Shown: positions 10,672 through 21,032 of the stretch, in pieces
Layout of the letters: the number at the start of each line of letters is the position of its first letter
Position numbering within the stretch: position 1 is the first letter of the stretch
Source: Caenorhabditis remanei
Taxonomy: Eukaryota; Nematoda; Chromadorea; Rhabditida; Rhabditidae
Length of the DNA stretch: 64,000 nt
Reading direction: 5' to 3'
Assembly: GCF_010183535.1 (NCBI RefSeq)
Contig: NC_071332.1
Coordinates: 18,104,001-18,168,000, forward strand
Position numbers and translations under genes: made by a program
Notes under the pieces: model-generated
The model's input: only the letters and a program-made list of their open reading frames with translations
Told to the model about the DNA's origin: nothing
Databases searched by the model: none

Positions 10672-12295
10672 TTATCGATTATGTTTAACTGCAGAAAGTC
10701 TGTAGAGAAGTTTGATTTTCGTGGCATTCGAAATCTGACTGAAATTTCTTGAATCCTCGATATTTTTGAAATCTTTCGGACGCTGATACTTCTCGATTTT
10801 TCTTTCCATTAAATCCTCCAATTGATACTTTTCAGCAATCAATATCTTCTCCAGACGATCTTTTTTAGTTGAAATCAAGAATAATTCCAAGTGACGTTTC
10901 ACAGATGGAATCAAGAATCGATCGGCGAGTTTCAGCAGATTTTCAACGTTATTTTCTGAAATTCGAGGTTTCTTTTAAATTGAAATTTCCCTGAAAAACT
11001 ACCAGTTGGCACCATTGGATTCTTCTGAACCAAGCTCAAAAGTGTGGCGAATTCGTGGAGATCGACGTCATTAATTGGAATTTCTCGCATCTTTTTTTCT
11101 TTGAAATCCGAGTTGAAAAGTGAGTTGAAGTGGGCGGAGTGATAGGAGAGAAGCTGAAATTCGCAGTTTTTCAAAAAATTGAATTTTTTTTTGAAAATCA
11201 CGGCGGGGCTGCGCCAACGCGCGGACTCCGCAGCCAAATTCCTCGGCCCCGGCTCGGCGGCGCGCGAAATTCAAACGCCAATTATTATCACTTAGCGTCG
11301 ACAGGCTATTCCACGTATTGGGGACAGACATATAACACATTATTGGTGATATTAACTGAAATGAACTATTTTTGATTGTTAGAAATTGTGGAAAACTAAA
11401 AATCTCGATAATTATTACGTTTTTATCACAAAAAACGACTATTTTGAAAAAAAAACACGTTTTCTCAAAAACTGAACTGGATTTTTTGCCGAAACAGTTC
11501 CCTAAAGTAAAATCAGGCCGTGAAATTCAATAAAAACAACAGTTTCAGTCGATTGAAACATTTTGAAGGCCGTTTTCCTTGAAAATGTCGAAAAATTAGT
11601 GAAAAAAAATCATAAAATTTTTATTTTCTCAAAAACTGGACTGGATTTTTTTCTGAAACAGTTTTCTAGAGTAACATAAGGGTCTAGAATTTTATAAAAA
11701 CATGAGTTTCAGTTCATTGAAACATTTTGAAGGTCGTTTTTTCTTGAAAATGTCGAAAAAATAGGGAAAAACAATGTATTTATCTATTTTTTTCAAAAAC
11801 TGGACTGGATTTTTTGGTGAAATAGTTCCCTATAGTAAAATCAGGCTATGAAATTCAATAAAAACATTAGTTTCAGTCTATTGAAACATTTTGAAGGCCT
11901 TTTGAGTTTATTTCTCGCATCAACACAAATTTCTAAGCCCTCACACTTAATTTTCCATATATTATCTCAGAATTTTTTTTAAAAAGCAATGCTTTGCCAA
12001 TAGAGTATTTTTCTCACAAAAAACCCACATTTTATCATTTTTTATGTGGTTTTCTGCACTTAAAAACTTTTTTATATCATTTTCGGGTTACTGTATACAC
12101 TAGTCCGCAATCACTGTGTGAAGTGTACACAACTTTTTCGACTGAGTATTTAATGCGAATTTTTCTAGGCCACGCGTCGCCGCAGCCCCGCCGTGAAATT
12201 CTAACCGCTTTGTTCACGTGTAATTTGGCTCCCTGAACGACTAGAATTGCATCAGTTTTGTTGGATTTAGCGAATTTTTCCTCGTAGTTATTCAT
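10672..12295 (-). CDS. BTB locus 4
   Basis: Exons: 12295-12206 (MNNYEEKFAKSNKTDAILVV, KLHVNKA), 11153-11003 (LLSYHSAHFNSLF, MREIPINDV), 10955-10672 (VENLLKLADRFLIPSVKRHL...IAEKYQLEDLM, stop after VKHNR). Phases are consistent. Intron 1 holds a 997-bp TIR element starting 10 bp from the donor. The start lies only 103 bp from the stop of locus 5 and no upstream block lies between, suggesting a downstream operon gene. Single BTB unit, no other domain. Confidence 0.8.
11199..12195. mobile_element. 997-bp TIR element in intron 1 of BTB locus 4
   Basis: Ends CACGGCGGGGCTGCG and CGCAGCCCCGCCGTG are inverted, flanked by AAAT on both sides (11195-11198 and 12196-12199), a likely 4-bp target duplication. 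No transposase frame is visible. The middle holds three diverged copies of a roughly 170-bp unit. Confidence 0.8.
11460..11905. repeat. About 170-bp tandem repeat, three copies
   Basis: Units starting near 11460, 11627 and 11798 share CAAAAACTG(A/G)ACTGGATTTTTT, AACAGTT-like and GAAACATTTTGAAGG segments. They lie wholly within the TIR element 11199-12195. Confidence 0.8.
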
Positions 12296-12398
12296 TGCTA
12301 GAAAAATTCTGAAAATTTTGAGAAAAAAATTTCACAAGGTAAATAATTATTGACAAGACAATGTTCAAAATTTTTAAAAAATAACAACAAATCAATAT

Positions 12399-14184
12399 TT
12401 ATCTCATAGATTTCACCAATTCAAGACAACGATTAAAAATTTTGAGATTGGTCTCTTCGGAATAATTTTTCAGCGTATTTTCATCCGGAATATGATTGAT
12501 ATGAGTGATTTCCAACAGGGATGCTTTCAGAAGTTCATCGAGATTATAATTGTTAGCGATTTGAATTTTAGCCGAGTAATAAAGTGAGGACGCGATAAGA
12601 AACAGTTCCACGTGACGCTTCGCCGCTGGAAGTTGGAATCGATCGGCGAGAACAATGAGTTTTTCAGCGTCTTTTTCTGGAAACAAACGATAAAGTGAAA
12701 AAACGAAAAAATCAATATATTACGTTCAAATTTAATCGGATTATCTTGAATGAGACTGAGGAGAGTCGCGAGCTCTTTATATGTGACTTGTTCGATTTTG
12801 ACTTCATTATTCTTCAAATTCGCATCGAAAACTTCTTTGAAGTAGTCGGAATGATAGGAGAGAAGCTGGAAAATTCATTTTTGTAAGTTTTTTTGAAATA
12901 TACTTTATTAACTTACCGCTTTATTAACATACAACTTAGTTGGTTGAACCCGGGCGGTTCTGGGGGCCACCGCAGGTTGTTGGGCTCTACCAGAGCTCCA
13001 TCTGATAACTTTAATCTGAAAAATTCGTGATTTAGAGAGCATTCTAGCAAGACTTGTCATAGGACGGACCGGCCTGTTTTCAACAATAATTAGAAATTAA
13101 AAAAAAAGTTTTGTACTAAAAATTTAAAATTCTATCAAAAAGTTGATCTGTATGAAAATAATTTACCGTAAAAACTCTATTTGAGTTGCCCCTCTATTTG
13201 AATTGCCCCTCTAATAGTGTTGCCCTCCGACGGACGCTTTGAACAATAGAGTTGCACCCCCTAATTGAATTGCCCCTCTAATAGAGTTGCCCCTCTAATA
13301 GAGGTGCCCCTGTCAGTACGCAAACACCGCGGTGACGAATCACTTGATGTTGATGAAATTTAAATTGATTAATCTCATTTCAATCCAATCTTGTTAAATT
13401 TGTTGTTTTCTTTTTAATTTTTTAGTTTTTTTGTTAATTGAAGTTATAAAAATTACGCCTTAAAATTAAAATTTCATCTTAAAAAAACATTTTGAACAAT
13501 AGAGTTGCACCCTCTATTTGAATTGCCCCTCTAATAGTGTTGCCCTCCGACGGACGCTTTGAACAATAGAGTTGCACCCCCTAATTGAATTGCCCCTCTA
13601 ATAGAGTTGCCCCTCTAATAGAGGTGCCCCTGTCAGTACGCAAACACCGCGGTGACGAATCACTTGATGTTGATGAAATTTAAATTGATTAATCTCATTT
13701 CAATCCAATCTTGTTAAATTTGTTGTTTTCTTTTTAATTTTTTAGTTTTTTTGTTAATTGAAGTTATAAAAATTACGCCTTAAAATTAAAATTTCATCTT
13801 AAAAAAACATTTTGAACAATAGAGTTGCACCCTCTATTTGAATTGCCCCTCTAATAGTGTTGCCCTCCGACGGACGCTTTGAACAATAGAGTTGCATGCA
13901 ACTCAAATAGAGTTTTTACGGTAAGCACTTTTACAATGAATTTTTGAAAATTTTCAAAGAATTCGTTGAAAAATGAGTACCCATTTTTGACATCGGGCCG
14001 GCCCGCTTGTTGTCTGATTCTGGCTGTAAACAATCACCTGTGGTTCGTAATGCACCGGAGCAAGGTAATCATCGTCGGAATCATCATCATTCTCCTCTTT
14101 TGGCTCGACAACTAGAACCGCATCAGTTTTGTCCGATTGGGCGAATGTTGATTCGTAGATATTCATCGCCGGAGTTGCTGACAT
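12399..14184 (-). CDS. BTB locus 5, with acidic N-terminal insert
   Basis: Exons: 14184-14038 (MSATPAMNIYESTFAQSDKT, then acidic EENDDDSDDD), 13015-12917 (KVIRWSSGRAQQ...KLYVNKA), 12865-12724 (LLSYHSDYFKEVF, VKIEQVTYKEL), 12676-12399 (AEKLIVLADRFQLPAAKRHV...NLDELLKASL). All phases fit (147 and 99 nt in the first two exons). The acidic linker splits the usual VVEGKKLHVNKA motif, as in loci 2, 7 and 10. Intron 1 carries a 770-bp TIR element with a 320-bp tandem repeat. A type 1 upstream block lies at 14290. Probably first gene of an operon with locus 4. Confidence 0.78.
13164..13933. mobile_element. TIR element CCGTAAAAACTC... with internal 320-bp tandem repeat
   Basis: Ends TACCGTAAAAACTCTATTTG and its reverse complement are flanked by TA. 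Inside, a 320-bp unit is repeated about 2.3 times: CTAATAGTGTTGCCCTCCG recurs at 13211, 13531 and 13851. Each full unit contains GTACGCAAACACCG, the core of the BTB upstream block. A related element lies at 46651-47064. Confidence 0.85.
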
Positions 14185-14284
14185 TTTTACCTGAAATACA
14201 TGTAAATAAATAAAGAAAACATAAGAAAATCGGCGAAATTTTCTACAAAAACCCGACGAAAATAATTGAATTTTCAAAGATGAG

Positions 14285-14336
14285 CAATTACGGTGTTTGC
14301 GTACTTTTGGAACTACAGTACCCCCGATATTATTCA
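14285..14336 (-). promoter_or_regulatory. Shared upstream block, type 1, for BTB locus 5
   Basis: ACGGTGTTTGCGTACTTTTG and AACTACAGTACCCCC then GATATTATTCA, about 105 bp upstream of the ATG at 14184. An inverted-repeat element begins directly after it. Confidence 0.65.
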
Positions 14337-14549
14337 AATCTATTACCCATCCGCCGGCGGCTGACCACTCGCTCAAAGTTCGGCCCGGGGACGCGGAGTG
14401 GGTCTCGACGCGACTACCGTAGTATACAACTTTTTTATGGCGAAAGTACGGTCAAGAGCCGCCGTAAATCGAAATTCCGCAACGAGACCCACTCCGTCCC
14501 CGGGCCGAACTTTGTGCGAGCGGTCAACCACCGGCGGATGGGTAATAGA
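14337..14549. mobile_element. 213-bp inverted-repeat element beside an upstream block
   Basis: TATTACCCATCCGCCGG...CGGCCCGGGGACG...GTGGGTCTC is followed after about 70 bp by its reverse complement ending GGGTAATAG. GC-rich relative to its surroundings. A short decayed BTB exon 1 remnant (SSIYESNFTKS) follows at 14560-14625. Confidence 0.85.
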
Positions 14550-14727
14550 AACTTTAAAAGTTCGGGATTTCGTGAAATTCGACTCGTAAATACTGGATTC
14601 AGAAGGTACATACGACAATATTCAAAATATTTGTTGAAAAAATTATTAGGAAGCTCAAGAACACGCTAAAACTCGGCTTTTAACCTGAAAACTAAAAAAA
14701 ACAGTTGAAAAACAAGTTTCGAGGGAC

Positions 14728-14775
14728 AGCGGTGTTTGCGGACTTTGCCTTTGCTTACCGTACTTCAAGAAATAT
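14728..14775 (-). promoter_or_regulatory. Orphan type 2 upstream block
   Basis: GCGGTGTTTGCGGACTTTGC then TTGCTTACCGTACTT, upstream of only the exon 1 remnant at 14560-14625, so probably a leftover of a lost gene. Confidence 0.5.
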
Positions 14776-14854
14776 TTAATCAGGTTTTGACCGGGATTGC
14801 AAACAAAAATGAACAAGAAAAAGAGGTTTATGAGTGGAAAAAGATGAAAAAATA

Positions 14855-15663
14855 TCAAATTTTCAAAAATCTGTAGAATAGTTTGACTTTAGTGCTGTCT
14901 TTAAGCTGTTGATACTCAATTCTATCTTTCATTTCCTTGAATTCCTCTCTTCTATTGTACCATTGAGCCGCTCGAGTCATCAAATCATCCAATTCGTATT
15001 TCTCAGCGATTCGAATCTTTTCTAGATTGTCAATTTTTGTAGAAATCAAGAACAATTCCAATTGACGTTTGACAGATGTAATGAGAAATCGATCGGCGAG
15101 TTCCAGAAGTTTTTCAACGTTGTTTTCTAGAAATTTTGAATTTTGTTAAGAATTACTTTTAGGATTTCGATAGTACCTGTTGGTACAATCGGATTTCTCT
15201 GAAATAGACTCAGAAGAGTGGCGAATTCTTTGAAATTAACATCTTCGATTGGGATTTCTGTCATAGATTTTTCCTTGAATTCCGCGTTGAAAAGTGCGTT
15301 GAAATGAGCAGAGTGATAGGATAGAAGCTGGAATTTGATAATTTCGAAATGAATATTTGTAGACTTGGAAAATCTCGTTCCGGAGTCAAATTTTTCGAAA
15401 TTTCTGAAATTTTTATAAAAAAATATTCAAAAATCCTAAAAGCTATACACCCTTCTTACATTAAAAATTTTCGAAAAAAATTCAAATTTTGAAATTTTTG
15501 TACTTAGACCCGGACCTAATTCAAATCTAGATTTATTTAAATCTGTATCAATATTAGTTTTTCAGAAACTTACCGCCTTTTCGACATGTAATTTCTTTCC
15601 CTGGACAACCAGAATCGCATCAGTTTTGTCCGTTTTAGCAAACGTTTTTTCGTAGATACTCAT
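14855..15663 (-). CDS. BTB locus 6
   Basis: Exons: 15663-15574 (MSIYEKTFAKTDKTDAILVV, KLHVEKA), 15327-15177 (LLSYHSAHFNALF, MTEIPIEDV), 15126-14855 (VEKLLELADRFLITSVKRQL...RIAEKYELDDLM...KVKLFYRFLKI). The exon 3 acceptor ends TAG instead of CAG. No upstream block precedes it; the stop of locus 7 is only 116 bp away, suggesting it is the second gene of an operon. One BTB unit and the short helical tail, nothing else. Confidence 0.85.
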
Positions 15664-15779
15664 TACGATCTGAAAGTTGCTTTTTCTGAAAATAATGAGG
15701 GGAAAAATGATAGTATTAATCAGAGTATCTCGACTGCAATTAATTAATTTTACAAATAAAAAACAAGAAAATTGTTTTA

Positions 15780-17234
15780 TTACTCCAAATCAATAAGACG
15801 ATGGAAAATTCTGACATTAGTCTTATCGGAGAGACCTTTCAATGTAGATTCCTTTGGACACACCCACACAGAACTAATATTCGAGATGGAAGATTTAAGA
15901 AGCGTCTCGAGATTGTACTTGTCAGCCAACTGGAATTTTGAGTCTCTACTGAACGACGATGACGCCATCAGGAAGAGTTCCACGTGATGTTTGGCAGCAG
16001 GAAGTTGGAATTGATATGCGAGTTTCAGAAGTCTTTCAGCAGCACTTTCTGGAAATTTATTGGATTTATTAGAACGGCGCGCGTCTTACAACCGCGCTCT
16101 ACCGAAATCGAGGAAAATTATGTGCGAAATTGAGAGATTCCGAGAAAAAGAGACATTTTTCAAGGGGATTTCGGTGGAGCGCAGTTGTAAGAAATGTGAT
16201 GAGCTAATATAGAGAGAAACCATATCTTTTTACCTTGAAACGTTATCGGAGATTCATGAACAAGACTCAAAAGAGTGGCGAAATCTTCAAAATTTACATC
16301 CTCGATCAGAAATTCGCGAGGAGATTTTATGCCAGAATCAGCATCAAACATCTCTTTAAAATAGTCGGAATGGTGGGAGAGAAGCTGAAAATCGATTATT
16401 GGAGATTTTTAGAAAATTTTCCCTACCGCTTTATTAACTTTGTTGTTGTTCGAATTGGCGAGGGTTTGTTCGCTGGAAACCTTTGTCCCACAGGGCCACG
16501 TCGGATATATTTCTGCTGAAAAATTTGTGAAAAATTGTTTTTGTTTTGAAAATGTTCGAAACCAGTCGGTTAACGCAGCCTAACGGCTGCTCAACCTCTT
16601 TTTCTACACCACCCGTGTTGAAAATTTGAAGAAATGAATTCATTTGAAGAATGAAAATGTTCTATAATTATTTCCCCCGTGAACTCCTATTTCCCTATTT
16701 CGGAAACAAAAGCCACTGAAAGGCTTGAAAACCACGTTTTTTCACCTAGTGACCTAGTCGAGACCTATACTAACTAAAAAAATAGACGGGCATCATTAAG
16801 AGAAAATTTCTGATCTTTCGGTCCAAATTTGAAGAAAATCGGTTCAGTAGGAAGGGCGGTAGGATCGGCGACAGACACACAAACATACAGCCGTTTGCGT
16901 TTGTTAATAGTAAAGATAAAATCTTTTTTCGAAAATTCATAGTGAAAGTGTTTAAATTATCAAACAATTTCGCCTTTTGATTGAACTTGGTCGAAAAGTT
17001 AACTTTTTTCTAAAAATTTCAAAAAAAATTTTTGAAAACTTCTAACTTTTGGTTCAAAATATTCCGACCGGGAATAATTTTGATTTCGGCCCGACCCGTT
17101 GCAAGTCTGCTATTTCTTATTATTACCGCCGCTGATTCATATTCTTCGTCGGAATCAATATCCTCTTCTGGCTTGACAACTAGAATCGCGTCGGTTTTAT
17201 CTGATTGGGCGAATGTTGACTCGTAGACAGTCAT
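15780..17234 (-). CDS. BTB locus 7, with acidic N-terminal insert; first splice uncertain
   Basis: Exon 1a starts at 17234 (MTVYESTFAQSDKTDAILVV, then EEDIDSDEEYES). Exon 1b is about 16515-16427 (CGTKVSSEQTLANSNNNKVN, then KA). Exon 2 16384-16234 (LLSHHSDYFKEMFDADSG, SPREF class), exon 3 16048-15780 (AERLLKLAYQFQLPAAKHHV...LADKYNLETLL). Exon 1b needs a phase-1 donor; the best GT after 1a (GCG|GTAATA) is phase 0, and a weak phase-1 choice (ACGG|GTCGG) exists, so the join is unsure and the gene could be frame-broken. Intron 1 holds two interspersed repeats, intron 2 a short TIR element. Type 1 upstream block at 17349. Confidence 0.68.
16083..16195. mobile_element. Short TIR element (TTACAACCGCGCTCTACCG) in intron 2 of BTB locus 7
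   Basis: TTACAACCGCGCTCTACCGA is followed about 80 bp on by the inverted end ATTTCGGTGGAGCGCAGTTG. Relatives lie at 18117-18205, 35853-36103 and 37106-37217. Confidence 0.82.
16561..16614. repeat. Interspersed repeat end, second copy
   Basis: ACCAGTCGGTTAACGCAGCC...GGCTGCTCAACCTC...ACCACCC, homologous to 7597-7652. Confidence 0.7.
16776..16918. repeat. Interspersed repeat, second copy of 9822-9966
   Basis: Closely matches 9822-9966 over about 140 bp, same orientation, inside intron 1 of BTB locus 7. Confidence 0.75.
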
Positions 17235-17344
17235 TTTTGCCTGGAAAATTGCTGAAATTTCATCAAAACTCTATCAAAAAACAGTGAAAAATCAAGGAGT
17301 TCGTGTAGAAAAGTTATGAAATTTGAATTTTTTGAGCGAGCCAC

Positions 17345-17390
17345 GTTGCGCGGTGTTTGCGTACTTTCTAAAATACAGTACCCAAGGAAA
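17345..17390 (-). promoter_or_regulatory. Shared upstream block, type 1, for BTB locus 7
   Basis: GCGGTGTTTGCGTACTTTCT then ATACAGTACCC, about 115 bp upstream of the ATG at 17234. Confidence 0.6.
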
Positions 17391-17481
17391 AGTTGAAGAG
17401 AGTGAAACTGGGAACACAAACCCATTTTCAGTTGAAAATAGCATTAAAAAACAACAAAAAATAACAAATTTAACAAATTTA

Positions 17482-18093
17482 TCAATTAAAATTCATATTC
17501 TTAGTCAGCTGAAAAAACAATTTCACTTTCGTCTCATCTGCCAAGTTCTTATAAAACGTGGCATTTTTCAAGTACTGAAAATGTCCAGAATTCTGAAAAA
17601 GTTGGATTCCGTGGTCCATCAGATCCATCAATCGATATTTATCAGCGATTCGAATTTTCTCGAATCGATGAATCGTAGTCGAGATAAGGAACAGTTCCAC
17701 GTGGCGATTGGCAGTGGGGAGCAGAAATCGTTCAGCGAGTTCCAGAATGTTCTCAGCGTTGTCTTCTGGAAAAAATCAATAATCAGCGGCTCCGCCTTTT
17801 TTAAGGAACCTGTCGGCATAATCGGATTCTCCTGAATCAAACTGAGCAACGTGGCGAATTCTTCAAAATCGACGTCATCAATTTTGAATTCTGGTATCGA
17901 TTTTTCTTTGAAATCCCACTTGAAAAGGTTCTTGAAATAGTCGGAATGGTAGGACAGAAGCTGGAAATTTGGGAATTATTCGCAATAGAGCGCAACTGCA
18001 TACCGCTTTATTAATATGTAACTTTCTTCCATCGACCAATAAAATCGCATCGGTTTTGTCGGTTTGAGCGAAATTGCTCTCGAATTGGGACAT
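17482..18093 (-). CDS. BTB locus 8
   Basis: Exons: 18093-18004 (MSQFESNFAQTDKTDAILLV, RKLHINKA), 17960-17810 (LLSYHSDYFKNLF, FKIDDVDFEEF), 17765-17482 (AENILELAERFLLPTANRHV...RIADKYRLMDLM...KVKLFFQL). Intact frame and phases. A short TIR element lies just upstream and no upstream block; locus 9 ends 193 bp away, so it is probably the second gene of an operon whose first gene is now broken. Confidence 0.85.
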
Positions 18094-18116
18094 GGCTGTA
18101 TAAAATCAAAACATAC

Positions 18117-18205
18117 GGTTTTTTACAACCGCGCTCTACCGAAAAAGAGAAAAATAGACATGTTTCAAAGACATTTCGGTGGAGCGCAGTTGCAAGAACT
18201 GTTCT
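18117..18205. mobile_element. Short TIR element, second member
   Basis: TTACAACCGCGCTCTACCGA and inverted TTTCGGTGGAGCGCAGTTGC, about 90 bp in all, between loci 8 and 9. Confidence 0.8.
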
Positions 18206-18286
18206 GAGCTAATAAAGAAAAAAGAGATATAAAAATGATATGAACACTTCGAATAGCAAAAAAAGCAAACATTTCGAAAAGTTTAT

Positions 18287-18950
18287 TCACAAAATCTCCA
18301 ACAAGTGATCCATAAGACGTCCAACAGTACTCGCTGCCAAATTTCCGAAGAATCGCTTATCAATACCCCACCACTTATTCAAAAACACGTTTTCATTCAA
18401 AAATTTGGATTTCGAATCGAAAAGTGACACGGAATGTTCCAGAAGGCGCTCCAACTTGTACTTGTCAGCGATTCGAAGCTTCTCGAATCGATTTTTTTTC
18501 GCTTGTGATCAAAAATAATTCCACGTGGCATTTAGCACTCGGTAGGTCGAAGCGATCGGCGAGTTGCAGCAGGTTTTCAGCGTTTTTCTCTGAAAAATTT
18601 TGAAAAGTTCAAAAATTCGTTTTATCAATGGAGCGCGTTTGCTTACCGGTGATTTTCAAAGGATTCGTTTGAACTAGACTGATCAGTGTGGAGAATTCAT
18701 CGAATTTGACATTATCGATTCGAAATTCTGATGGAGATTTTTTCGAATCGAGATTTGTTTGGAATAGATCTTTGAAATAGGTGGAATGGTAGGTCAGGAG
18801 CTGGAAAATAAAATTTTGGGGTCAGGAAGTGCGCCCCAATGCTAATTTTTTCCTTACATCTTTCTTTCCATATAATCTATGTCTTCCGATAAGAAAAACG
18901 ACATCAGATTGATCAAAACTCGCAAATTTCCCGGTGATTGCAGCAGGCAT
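18287..18950 (-). pseudogene. BTB locus 9, frameshifted in a poly-A run
   Basis: Exon 1 18950-18858 is diverged (FDQSDVVFLIGRHRLYGKKD replaces TDAILVV...HVNKA). Exon 2 18800-18647 (LLTYHSTYFKDLF, SPSEF class). Exon 3 18589-18287 begins AENLLQLADRFDLPSAK. At about 18492-18499 a run of eight A's (minus strand) where seven would keep frame shifts the reading before RFEKLRIADKYKLERLL. A sequencing error in the homopolymer would look the same. An inverted copy of the upstream-block core lies at 18979. Confidence 0.7.
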
Positions 18951-19139
18951 GTCTGAAAAGTTGACTACGGTAGATTGCCAAGTCCGCAAACACCGTGGCA
19001 TCGGAATTCAAATATTTTTCTCGGATTTAAACCGGTTTCGAATAAAAAATAGTTCTACATTGCATCAGTTTTTCATCAAATCAGTTTGGAAACGAAAGTA
19101 CACCAGAAAAAGTAGTCAATTAGCAACAATCAAGATTTT

Positions 19140-20540
19140 CTAGTAAGAAATGCCATCAATAATTCTTAACAACTTAAAAAACAGTTGACATTTGGTATCA
19201 TCGGAGAAGTCTCTATAGATTTGTCGATTCAATAAATCTCCAAAATCATCCCGATCGATAAACAGGCTTATTGATTTGTCCATCAGGTCCTCCAATTTGA
19301 ACTTTTCAGCGATTCGAACCTTTTGCAAGCGGTTTTTAGAACTCGAAATTATGAAAAGTTCCAGGCGACGTTTCGCAACAGGCATCAGGAATCGTTCGCT
19401 GAGTACTAGTAACTTCTCGGCGTTTCTTTCTGAAACTATTCGTTAGATAATAGTCTTTTGCGACAATAAACACCTGATGGTACAATTGGATTCTCCAAAA
19501 CGAGACTCAACAACGTGGCGAAATGCTCGAATTTCACCTGTTTAATTGGAATTTCTTGCATCGATTTTTCTTTGAAATCCGAATTGAAAAGGGTGTTGAA
19601 ATAGTCGGAATAGTAGGAGAGAATCTGAAAATGATGATATGATTTGTGCGGTAGAGCGCACTCCCTGCTACCGCTTTGTTAACATGCATCTTTTTTCCGT
19701 CGACAACCAGAACCGTATCAGTTTTCTCCGATTGTGCGAATAACGTTTCGTAATCGATAATTTCAACAGATTCGTCTCGATTTTCTTCTATTTCACATGT
19801 TCTTCGACAGGGGCAACACAGAATATCAATCAATTTATGAAATAATTTCACATTTGTCTCATTCGAGATATCATAGAAAAGTTTGAAGTTCACTGGATAA
19901 CTTTTCGAATAGTCGCAGTATCGTCTATAATCGTTTTCAGTTCGGAAAAGATCCAGAGACATTTTCAGAAGTTCGCTCAGTTTATACTTGTCGGCGACTA
20001 GAATTTTTCGATTTTTATCGATTTCGGTGTCCATCATTATGAACAGCTCCAGATGGCGTTTCGCGGCGGGAAGCTGGAATCGATCGGCGAGTTCTACGAG
20101 GTTTTCAGCTTTGTAATCTGAAAAAATGTGGCAGGTTTCAATAGAGCGAATTTGCTTCGACATACACAGTCTCAACATGGGTTTATTATGTATTAAACTC
20201 AAGACACCGGCGAACTCGCTGACTTCCACATTTTCGATAAGATACTCTGGCGGAGATCTTTCGTCCTCGAAAAGCTCTTTGAAGTAGACGGAATGGTAGG
20301 AGAGAAGCTGAACATAATTTTTTAATTCGGAGAAAACATTGTATTCTTACCGCCTTGTTAACATAGAATCTTTTGACTGTTTCCAGTTTTGGAACTTTTT
20401 TCTGAAATTTTTTATTTTTTTTCCAGATTTTCATATAACGCATTTACCATTGGCTCCTCAGACTCATTCTCAATCTTTCCAATTATCAGAACTGCATCGG
20501 TTTTGTCAGATTCAACGAATAAACGGTCGTAGAATGGCAT
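19140..20540 (-). CDS. BTB locus 10: protein with two BTB units
   Basis: Exons: 20540-20448 (MPFYDRLFVESDKTDAVLII), 20401-20351 (VKRFYVNKA), 20307-20166 (LLSYHSVYFKELF, SPPEY class), 20117-19672 (AENLVELADRFQLPAAKRHL...VADKYKLSELL, running through CCPCRRTCEIEENRDESVEI into SEKTDTVLVVDGKKMHVNKA), 19624-19474 (ILSYYSDYFNTLF, MQEIPI), 19429-19140 (AEKLLVLSERFLMPVAKRRL...RIAEKFKLEDLM). Phases agree throughout. The cysteine/arginine-rich linker between the two units is unique here. The short split-exon start resembles locus 2. Upstream block type 2 at 20588. Confidence 0.88.
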
Positions 20541-20582
20541 TTCGCTGGAATTTCAATTAATTCAATTCAAAAATTCAGCTGT

Positions 20583-20630
20583 CGTCGCGGTGTTTGCGGA
20601 TTTTGATACTGCTTAAATACTGGCTCTTAA
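20583..20630 (-). promoter_or_regulatory. Shared upstream block, type 2, for BTB locus 10
   Basis: GCGGTGTTTGCGGATTTTG then TACTGCTTAAATACTGGC, about 50 bp upstream of the ATG at 20540. Confidence 0.5.
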
Positions 20631-20635
20631 TATTT

Positions 20636-20870
20636 TTAAAAAAAATTGAATCGAAGTGTCAGCCGATTTTTACCACAAAAATGAAGGAAAACAGTGAAAA
20701 ATGCGGCTGTAGAGAATTTTGATTTTCGTCGCATTCGAAATCTGACTAAAATTTTTACAACTCTCTTTCCATATAACCTATGTCTTCCGATAAGAAAAAC
20801 GACATCAGATTGATCAAAAATCGCAAATTTCCCGATGATTGCAGTCAAAACTCTGAGAGTTGACTACGGG
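20636..20870 (-). pseudogene. Chimeric BTB fragment: locus-9-type exon 1 joined to a locus-4-type exon 3 tail
   Basis: The minus strand reads FDQSDVVFLIGRHRLYGK (as in locus 9) and then, without an intron or exon 2, sequence matching the end of locus 4 exon 3 (CAGATTTCGAATGC, ACGAAAATCAAA, TTCTCTACAG). An inverted upstream-block core (CCGCAAACACCG) is at 20876. Confidence 0.75.
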
Positions 20871-21032
20871 CCAAGTCCGCAAACACCGTGACATCGAAAT
20901 TCAAATATTTTTCTCGGATTTTTACCGGATTTTTGCTAAATTTGAGTAAAAATCGTCAATTTCTCAACAAAAACAAGGTTTATGATAACAAATTTAACAA
21001 TTTTCAACAGCTTTAACAGTAAAATTAACAAT

